Assembly: GCA_030141605.1 (NCBI GenBank)
Contig: JAQGDQ010000241.1
Location: 186,001 to 250,000, forward strand
Length of the DNA: 64,000 nucleotides
Source of the DNA: Tubiluchus corallicola
Lineage: Eukaryota > Priapulida > Priapulimorpha > Priapulimorphida > Tubiluchidae
Direction of reading: 5' to 3'
The position numbers and the translations under genes are program-made. Below the pieces are notes generated by a model. It searched no databases, had not been told where the DNA came from, and worked only from the letters and a program-made list of their open reading frames with translations. Of this stretch, positions 57,201 to 64,000 are shown piece after piece (the stretch's first letter is position 1; each line of letters starts with the position of its first letter).

Positions 57201-60090
57201 TTTGTGTTTCAACCCCAAACAAGGCCCCTTATTACTCGGGGCAAGAGACTAAGGTAGAAAGATGGAGCAAAGGATAGATAGAGGGAGCAGATGGGGCGGT
57301 CTGCCCCAAACATCATTTTTTGATTAAGTGGACTTGAAAATTGATTCTGATAGAGCAGTAGAAAGGCAAAACACCCGAGAAAATTTAGTTTTCCATGAAA
57401 TGCTGCTTACAGCATCTTCTGCATAAAGTCCTTATAACGGTTACATAGTTTCTTTTTGTTGTCAAGATTTCTTTGAGTACAGTTCGTGAGTTAACTGTTA
57501 AGTACATTTTAAAACACACACTTTTCTGTGTTAACATTTAAGGAAGCCTCTGAGTGGGCCTATCTTAGATTTTCAATCATGCAGGGAACATTTATAAAAT
57601 TTGCTTCTTTTCAGACAATTTTTCAGTAATGCCTTATTATTTTATCAATTTATCTTCACATCTTATTGCAACTGCAATGCTGCACTACTAAATTTTGCAA
57701 ATCTAAAATCTGAAATCACAAGGTTGTTGCTAGGTTGTATTTTTCATGGGAAGAACAGCAAACTCACAAGCTGTAGCTGTTTTTCACACTCATTATTTAG
57801 GGAGTTCAGTTTTACGGTTATGATAGAGAAGTCTGGAACTTCTTCAAAAACCTAGATCTGGAAGAGTATGCTCTCACGTTTATAAACCATGGATTCAACA
57901 AACATAACCAGCTGGCAGAAATAACTCCCGATGACATTGCAGCGATTGTAAGTTTATCTAGTCAACTTATTTTCATTAGTTTAAATGTGCCACAGTAATG
58001 AGCATTACCAGGATATTAGTTTGTGCATTGGCTTTAGGGATTGCTTGGTTACTTAGCAGATTCACTGTTGTTAACCAGTTTTCACAGCAGTAGGTAAAAC
58101 AAACATTGAGGAGGGTTTCCCTTCACTGAGGAGGACTTTTACAGCCCAGAACTCATTTTGAATAAATTTCCAGAATTTTATGACATAGAAAAAGAGATTC
58201 ACATTTATGGATTCACTCGCTCACTCTGTCCATCTCAATTTTTCAATTTTAAAAGTATTTATCCATTTGAACTGAAATTTGGTAGTTTAAAGTAACATGC
58301 AAAATTTGTGATACATCATTATTGTTGATACATTACTCACTAGTCAAGTAAGATTTGTTGTGCCTGTATGAAAGATCGTCAAGCATAATGAAGGTCATTA
58401 AGCAAAGGTCATCAGCATAACTCAAGTGATTATAGACATACAGCATAAGTGGCGGAATACATCAGTAATAACTGTTTTGAAGTACGGTATTTGTTAACAT
58501 ATGGTGATTGAAAGGAAGCTCCACCCCAATGAATGCCATTACTCACAAAAAATGGAACACTCAGTAGAATGCATTGCACCCAAACAGCAGTTTTAATACA
58601 GGTTACAGCTAAGCTATATGTTTTTGTACTTCTGGGAAATGGCCCTTGTTTAGATTATCGTGGGTCCTGTCATGGCTGAGTGACCCTCAAAAGTTGTCAT
58701 TCTGTCACCTCACATGTCCTTATGGAGGGTTGTGTGTCTAGACAATCTGGCTTTCTTGATGACAAGGAAAATCTTGTTGGGAAAAAGTTATCCAGAAAAC
58801 ATGTTACTCAAGAATAAGAATTACGCGGTATTATGCAAAGCTGTCATTTATGTGTGTTTAGACCTTCGGGAAAATGTGTCACTCACATTCACAATGAATC
58901 TGATAGTTTAAAGCTGTCCTTAATTCTTTAAAAGAGCTTTACTAGTGTTTACAAAAGGACATAATTGGTTTTCGCATCATTTTTGCACTTAAGTTAAATT
59001 CAAATTTCAATAAATTCAAATTTGAATTGATTAGTCAGTATAAGAATACATAGTCAAATTAATAAATTTATTAACTTTTATTGTTAGTCATTTTAACTGA
59101 CACTTTCAGATTCAGGATGAAGAGTATGCTGATAAAGTCAGTAACCTGGTTAAAAGTGTCGAGGAACGACGAAGTAAAGGTATTATATGTATGATTCATT
59201 CATTACAAAAAGTTTGTTTGCATTTGTCAGTTCACTTGTTTACATTTAGTCATAGAAAAATGTCTAATTTGCATTTATGGAACTTGAATAAGTTATCTTT
59301 TTTCCCAAAACATGCACAGCAGTGAATCGTATTAACAATCATTATGTGAGTTAACTTTAACTGAAGTTTGGAGCAACTTGTTTTGGCTGATGCCACATTG
59401 ATAAACTAGCTAACTAGCTGGCGTTACTTTTTTCTTGCTTTGTAACTCTATCAGAATGGGAACCATTGTCGCAGACAGGAAAAATTATGTGTTTAAGTTA
59501 CATTCCTTTGCTATGGCTACCAAACCCATGCTACTCCAAGAATTAGCAATGTATTTAAAGCAAAAGGCTTCTCAAGATAAAGATGTGCAAAATGTTAAAT
59601 GGCATTATAAAAGACATCTCAGTATGCAGTAGGCAGATACATTGCCACATGACCTTGTACTGTTTTATCACAAGTAATCCATCACTGCAGTATGGCATGC
59701 ATAATTCAGTAGTTACCATATTTTGCAAACCCATCCATGACAATTCAGGTTGAAGCTAATTAAGCACAATATATATGGTGGTTTTTATCGCTGCAGGAAT
59801 ATTTGCACCTCAACAACATTAAACCTTAATTAATTACATCTTGTGTTAAGTTTCACAATTTACACGTGATTTTTTGTCATGATGTAATAAGCCCATACAG
59901 GTGTTGAATTTTGACACCAGTTTTATGGATTTATTCACCATTGATAATAATCTTGAAATTAAGGTTACGCATAATTCAACGTCACTTTACAATATTGTTT
60001 ATTATTAAATTTGCAGATGGAAAGCAATTATCTCCACGACACCTGGAGCATGTTTTTACCCGTTTGGATGATGCATCCAATGCTTTGTAG
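42280..60090 (+). CDS. Ankyrin-repeat, F5/8 type C (discoidin-like) and SAM domain protein
   Basis: Seventeen exons in fully compatible phase: 42280-42384, 43752-43923, 44987-45053, 46021-46096, 47511-47606, 48437-48512, 49088-49274, 50286-50352, 52130-52196, 52906-53022, 53833-53946, 55199-55358, 55872-55939, 57042-57136, 57801-57947, 59110-59179, 60017-60090; 585 residues. About six to seven ankyrin repeats span residues 80-305 (TGYTPLLLATK, NSSLHVAVMTERPDIMDLL, GNTPLHIACK, GYTALDLAA, GHSEVVELLLNYG, GTGPLHEAI, VRVLLAFGANPD). A galactose-binding-like fold (about 382-497) has WVVFDFGSRYTLSGVRIYGWD and YWRLLIVDG and ends FQGVQFYGYD. The C-terminal SAM domain (about 498-565) starts VWNFFKNLDLEEYALTF. 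There is no signal peptide, so it is probably an intracellular scaffold. I do not recognise a named vertebrate orthologue. The exon at 46021 has a purine-rich acceptor but restores phase and the ankyrin consensus. Confidence 0.88.
43110..43310 (+). mobile_element. GIY-YIG/retroelement remnant in intron 1 of the ankyrin/SAM gene
   Basis: The open frame contains CISCGSMYVGHTRRHL, which matches the ...C..C...YVGET.R.L... core of GIY-YIG endonuclease domains carried by Penelope-like retroelements. Degraded sequence with SVLEHASTKYSINI continues near 43600-43690, resembling the following H..... segment of such domains. It is a fragment without a detectable reverse transcriptase. Confidence 0.5.
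44147..44562. mobile_element. Non-autonomous hAT-like element with perfect 8-bp target duplication
   Basis: The termini are tagtgctg on both ends (left tagtgctgttccg, right reverse complement tagtgctgggag). Identical octamers cttaggag flank it at 44139-44146 and 44563-44570. The 416-bp interior has many gatcgat/aatcgat motifs and no transposase frame. It lies in intron 2 of the ankyrin/SAM gene. Confidence 0.85.
46669..47160. repeat. Possible MITE with cataatccRtaag inverted motifs
   Basis: cataatccataag near 46669 has a reverse-complement partner, cttacggattatg, near 47137. Further copies of cataatcc, cataagg and cacaatcc lie between. Terminal repeats and target duplications are not clear. 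Located in intron 4 of the ankyrin/SAM gene. Confidence 0.4.
47607..48436. other. Intron 5 of the ankyrin/SAM gene
   Basis: Non-coding, with stops in every frame. A GC-richer, repeat-like segment around 47620-48150 (ccagtggcagctcgtaac, and gccgccactgca near 48140) has partly complementary ends, agtggcagct versus agccgccact, and may be another decayed transposon. Confidence 0.35.
50000..50260 (+). repeat. tRNA-derived SINE-like copy in intron 7 of the ankyrin/SAM gene
   Basis: atggctaacatataggtgcccg followed about 35 bp later by gttcgagtcc resembles A- and B-box sequence. The 3' part (taatttaatattgctttcatgga) matches the repeat at 28495-28690. Confidence 0.6.
52181..52297. repeat. Three-copy 40-bp tandem repeat containing a splice donor
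   Basis: The unit attgtacttttatcaggtaa + ataaagtacat...cctgcc is repeated at 52181-52220, 52221-52260 and 52265-52297. Each copy contains the exon 3' end TTATCAG and the donor GTAAATAAA. The first copy supplies the donor of the 52130-52196 exon; the other two are potential alternative donors. Confidence 0.92.
53370..53650 (+). repeat. tRNA-derived SINE-like copy in intron 10 of the ankyrin/SAM gene
   Basis: gtggataaggtgcccatgcg with gagttcgatactc about 20 bp later is a good match to tRNA A- and B-box sequence. A body of about 200 bp follows, containing a palindromic-looking ctgactg...caggcatgc segment. Confidence 0.6.
54120..54200 (+). repeat. Short tRNA-like repeat in intron 11 of the ankyrin/SAM gene
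   Basis: gtcgccttaagtgggacagc followed by tggattcaaatcctg, a near-consensus B box with its own inverted stem. A pyrimidine-rich tail follows. Confidence 0.45.
54873..55115. repeat. Possible small palindromic MITE upstream of the discoidin exon
   Basis: The left arm tttcaaaatgttttgagcaaa and the reverse complement of the right arm, tttcaaaatggttttgcatg, are imperfect inverted repeats about 240 bp apart. The interior has further caaa..gtttgag repeats. It ends about 80 bp before the exon at 55199. Confidence 0.45.
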
Positions 60091-60143
60091 ATGATAATGC
60101 TTTGTTTTCCTCCATATTCATAAAGGCTGAAATGTTTCATGGA

Positions 60144-60690
60144 AAAGATGTAAATACCTTGGCAGCTTGTTAGACACCGAAGCGGACATACAACGAAGGA
60201 AAATTCTAGCAGTGTCTGCCTATTCAAGTCTCCCAATGGTTTTTGAAAACAATAGACTCTCTCTTGAAACCAAAATCCAGATCCTTTCAACTTTAGTTGT
60301 AACTCATGTTTTTATATGATTCTGAGCTATGGACAATAAAACACCAGAAGGAAGCAGAAGGGCTTTTCCAAGACATTGAATGGCCTGACGGAAGATTCGA
60401 TGATCTGTATAATATGGTGGAGAAGAACCTTTGAGGTAAACTAATACAAGTAAGAAGATTGCATTGGATTGGGCATACACTAAAACTGCCTCAAGAGTCT
60501 CATATTCCTATAGTATTACGTAAAGCTCTTGAAGTAACAAAAAAGCCGAGGGGGAGTCAACTACTGACGTATATAGATATACTGCAAATACAACTTTAGA
60601 TTTGCGAGATGATGCTTCGTGGGCAGTAGCGGTGAACAGGAGTGCATGGCATCAACATGTGGGATGCGCTAAGATAATAATGGATTAATA
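60144..60690 (+). mobile_element. Non-LTR retrotransposon (LINE) reverse-transcriptase remnant
   Basis: Read across a frameshift, the segment shows the typical C-terminal LINE polymerase order: KYLGSLLDTEADIQRR, LSLETKIQILSTLVV, DSELWTIK, VRRLHWIGHTLKLP, RKALE, KKPRGSQ and ASWAVAVNRSAWHQHV. In-frame stops and the frameshift show it is dead. It begins only 54 bp after the stop codon of the ankyrin/SAM gene, so it probably forms part of that gene's 3' UTR or lies just beyond it. An AATAAA occurs within it at 60335. Confidence 0.8.
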
Positions 60691-62058
60691 ATTATTTAAT
60701 GAATGAAGTATATAATAGCTAAACTGACTTTGTTACTTTGATGATAACTTTGATTTGCAATTTTGGCGATTTACAGTAAGCTTTATAGTACTTTATATGA
60801 ATGGATAGAACCGATAGCTGCATTAGTTGTTTGGTGATGTCAACTTTGTTATGTATCTTTAACAAGTTTATTTATGTTTTTTGTTTACACAACTTTTTAT
60901 CTTGTCAGCAACTGTGTCTTTTGAATTTCAATGTTGGGTAAAAAGATTTGGCCATGCGGAGTAGAGTGTGGTCCTCCTTAAGGCTTCAAATATACCAAAG
61001 ATATGCCAAGTGACAATCAATAACCAAAAATATGTTCAATCCTCATGACAATAATTTAGTTTTACGGATGGGTGATGTGGAACTAGTTTGTTTTGAAGGA
61101 AATTTGTGATTTTATATTTATTTATAAAAAGTAATTACGTGCCATTTAAACAGTTACTGTGATAATGTTATATTTTTAAACCGGTTTTTGTAAGTTTTAT
61201 AGTGATAATAATAATAATATCAAATTACTGTCATGGTTGTACAACCCCTACAGTATACCTAATTATTTTATGTATAAAGTAGTCAAATTTGTAAGTTTTC
61301 TAAAATTACTGTTACCAATGATTGTTTTGTTGGTAATCTTGCATATTGTGGACCATATATACACATGTAGTGGAATTTTTAGTTTTTGTTTACTATATCA
61401 AAACTTGCGTTTCTCCTATTTTAGTAAAGAAGATGCACTTATTACATTTTTAATTAAATAAAATTGAATTTTATTCAAAATGAAAAATTCGACCTAATGG
61501 AAAATTTAATGTTGTTTTTTAACTTAAAATTTGAAAGATTCTATTATTTTTTCGAAGTAAAAGAGCTTAAAACTAAGTTTTACCTATTCAGAAGATTAAA
61601 AATCGAACTCGATCATTTGACTGGACTTACATGTTATGTAGTTCAAAATGATCATTTCTGGCATTTATTTTTCAGAGTAGATAACGTGTTTACTACTACT
61701 GCTGCTGCTACTACTATTACTACTACAACTACTACATTTGGATTTCATATATTGCTACATTTTTATATTTATACATTTTGGGTTAAATAGATATCTTAAA
61801 TTTAGTTCCAACATCATGATTACCTTTTTATGTATAGTTTAAACAATGTAATGGACTCGTTAAACAAGTAATGAACTCCTCTGGTAGACTGGGCAAAGAA
61901 AGTCCGTTTTCTTGCAAAAAAATAAAATTTTACGTGCTTTAGAAAAATAATTTTGTATTTTTATTTTTTATTTTAGGGTGGGTGGATGAAATAATTGAAA
62001 TTTCAAACATTTTAGCGGTGCGTATATTTGCTGCAAAATATTTGTTACAGTATACAGT
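60691..62058. other. Intergenic region before DNAJC1
   Basis: AT-rich, with no recognisable exon. It contains a short AAT run near 61205 and the TAC-type microsatellite at 61692-61738. AATAAA near 61457 could also serve the upstream gene. Confidence 0.5.
61692..61738. repeat. (TAC/TGC)n trinucleotide microsatellite
   Basis: About fifteen triplets of tac, tgc and tat type. Confidence 0.85.
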
Positions 62059-64000
62059 ATGTCCGTACACCGGTTTAGAAGCTTCAGTCTTTCGGTTCTT
62101 TTAATCAGTTTCACTCTTTTAAACCTAGTGCAAAATGTTTTATCTTGGGACACCGAATACATTCAACTGTTAGATTTAGTTGAAGAGCTGAAAGAAAATT
62201 TTTACGATGTTCTTGGGGTAGAACACGTAAGTGTAATAGGACCCACTCAACATTTTTAGCCAAATATTTTATGTCGTTTTATAATAATTAATTTCTGTGA
62301 TTTAGCATGTAAGATAAGTTTTTATTAATTCTTACTAGATTAGCAGAATCCAGCTAAATTCATAGATCCCATGTTAGCTCAACGAGAACAAAATGTTCTA
62401 ATAGTACATTGATACCAATTGTGGTGGTGCAACAATACAAGTTGCAACCATTACTCAGTTACAACATTATTAGTACAAGTGCTATGACTTACGGATTAGG
62501 TAAATCATGAATGAAAGTGAAACTGGACATTTTGCATCTGTATGGGTCATTAGCAACTGATAAAAGGATTTTAAGATTTTTTGGATTGCTAAACAATTAT
62601 ACAATGTTATACTAGTAGTACTAGTACTATTAGTAATGTGACTATTTAAGGCCTCTATCATTTAGCTGAAAGCGTATTTAGAACACATTAAATTGTATTT
62701 TTTCAGACTGCCACAACATCAGAAATACGTAAAGCGTATCGACGTTTGTCACTGAAATGGCATCCGGACAAAAATGATGCCGACAATGCTGAGGAAATGT
62801 TTCTAAAAATAACGTCAGTTCACGAGGTGTTAAAGGATGCAGAGAAAAGATCACAGTAAGCAAAGTACTTAAAAAAGTCTCATAAGTACTGGCAATGTTC
62901 TCTCTCTCTGTCTAATTAGTCAGATTATTTTTCAAACCAAAGTGGTAGTAGTAAAGATTTAATAGCCCCCTTAGATTGGCCTCTTAGTGCATTACATACA
63001 GTGAGAGATGGAGTGCCAGGAAGGCCAAGTGTCACCGAGTCACACAACCCAAATTCTGAAAATAATATAATGTGAGGTCATTATTCATTGCTCATTTATT
63101 TTCACTCCTTTTAACCCTTTTTTGCTTATTTTACACTTCTAATTATAAAGTGTAATATTGACAGTGGTAACTGTTGTTGTGTCAACTAATTACTGTTGTT
63201 TTCTGAGTGAATATATCTCACTTTATCTTTGTTGGGAGTTGTCACTTCAAAATCGACCATGAAGGATATAATCATTTCTTAGTAAAACAGTTGAACACAT
63301 TAAAATGGATTATTAGCAGAATTTTGTTGTTTTGAAGTAGCTTTTAATTGAGTATTATAATTTATGTTAAACTAACTGAGTTTAGTATTGTATATTGTAA
63401 GATATCCTTAATAATAAACTAGATTCTGGTTCTGCTACAGCCAAAACATTAGTGTTCCTTGCTGCTGAATTCGGGATTCCAGCTTACAGTATATCAGACT
63501 GTGGTAAAAAGCAAAGTGCGTAATGCAAAAGAAGTAGATCTATGGACTATGTTCATTACCCGAAAGGATATAATGAATGTAACCGCATGAAACTTCAAAC
63601 TTTTAATAAAAACTGAAATTTTGAATTTCCAACTGTTTTCTTTCTATTTCATAAATTTATTCAATTTAAATTGTTAGTTTGTTTAATTTGTAAAGCAAAA
63701 CTTTAAGTATCATGCTTGTTTCTTACTGATTTCTAGACATTCTTGTGTAGCAATATTTACAAGTGTCATGCCTCTGCATCACTGCTGTGCTTCAGAATTA
63801 ACTGTGCCTAGAAATTTTATGAATACAGACATAGTACATAAGCTGCTTCGAAAAGGCCTGCTTACCTAAATCTTCTATGAATACTGTGTAGACATATTGA
63901 AGCCTATAATCTTCATGTCTGATAGTAAATTGTTATTAAGATTTATATTATTATATTATTTAAATTACAGATATAATGACATACTAGTTAATGGTTTACC
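62059..64000 (+). CDS. DNAJC1: DnaJ homolog subfamily C member 1 (ERdj1/MTJ1), 5' part
   Basis: Three exons are visible: 62059-62226, 62707-62855, and 63971 to the window edge. The protein starts with a signal sequence (MSVHRFRSFSLSVLLISFTL, about residues 1-29). It continues with LLDLVEELKENFYDVLGVEH, then the J domain with IRKAYRRLSLKWHPDKN (the HPD motif that stimulates Hsp70 ATPase) and VHEVLKDAEKRSQ, and finally YNDILVNGLP. This matches DNAJC1 closely, including the family phrase Y.DIL.NGLP after the J domain. DNAJC1 is an ER membrane co-chaperone: its lumenal J domain recruits BiP, and its cytosolic part with SANT domains contacts ribosomes. The membrane span and SANT region lie beyond the right edge. 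Confidence 0.95.

Noticed and set aside
56917-57252. 111-codon plus-strand frame
   Set aside because: It overlaps the true exon at 57042-57136 in a different frame; the exon frame gives FRETSRYWRLL, matching the discoidin fold.

Overview
The window is eukaryotic, animal nuclear DNA. It is AT-rich, and its genes are split into many small exons with GT..AG introns from tens of bases to several kb. Microsatellites, tRNA-derived SINE-like repeats, small hAT and pogo/Tigger-type elements and decayed retrotransposon fragments fill the spaces. The recognisable genes (MIC19/CHCHD3, SLC35E3, DNAJC1, a papain-family cathepsin, an ankyrin/discoidin/SAM protein) are metazoan. I cannot name the species; an invertebrate is likely. 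All gene models below were assembled by reading splice sites and reading phase by eye.

Layout. 1-1686 (minus): two exons of an unidentified low-complexity protein, possibly a transcription factor, continuing past the left edge. 1687-15026: no gene I can support; microsatellites, hairpins and degraded repeats, with a 2-base assembly gap at 12882-12883. 15027-24215 (minus): a nine-exon divergent cathepsin L-like cysteine protease with a long low-complexity N-terminal extension and an altered catalytic motif. 26610-32668 (plus): a five-exon MIC19/CHCHD3 gene whose introns hold two hAT-type elements, a SINE-like copy and an internal duplication; a third hAT-like element (31655-32338) lies in its last intron. 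35256-41906 (minus): a five-exon SLC35E3. 42280-60090 (plus): a 17-exon gene joining ankyrin repeats, an F5/8 type C (discoidin-like) domain and a SAM domain, placed head-to-head with SLC35E3 across 373 bp. 60144-60690: a LINE reverse-transcriptase remnant. 62059-64000 (plus): the first three exons of DNAJC1, cut by the right edge.

The genes do not form an obvious pathway. MIC19 acts at the mitochondrial inner membrane, SLC35E3 in the secretory system, DNAJC1 in the ER membrane, and the cathepsin is predicted to be secreted or endolysosomal. The least ordinary items are the cathepsin (CGCCYAM in place of CGSCWAF, NTC in place of NSWG, a 33-bp exon carrying the nucleophile), the ankyrin/discoidin/SAM architecture, and two genes in which a splice donor lies inside a short tandem duplication.
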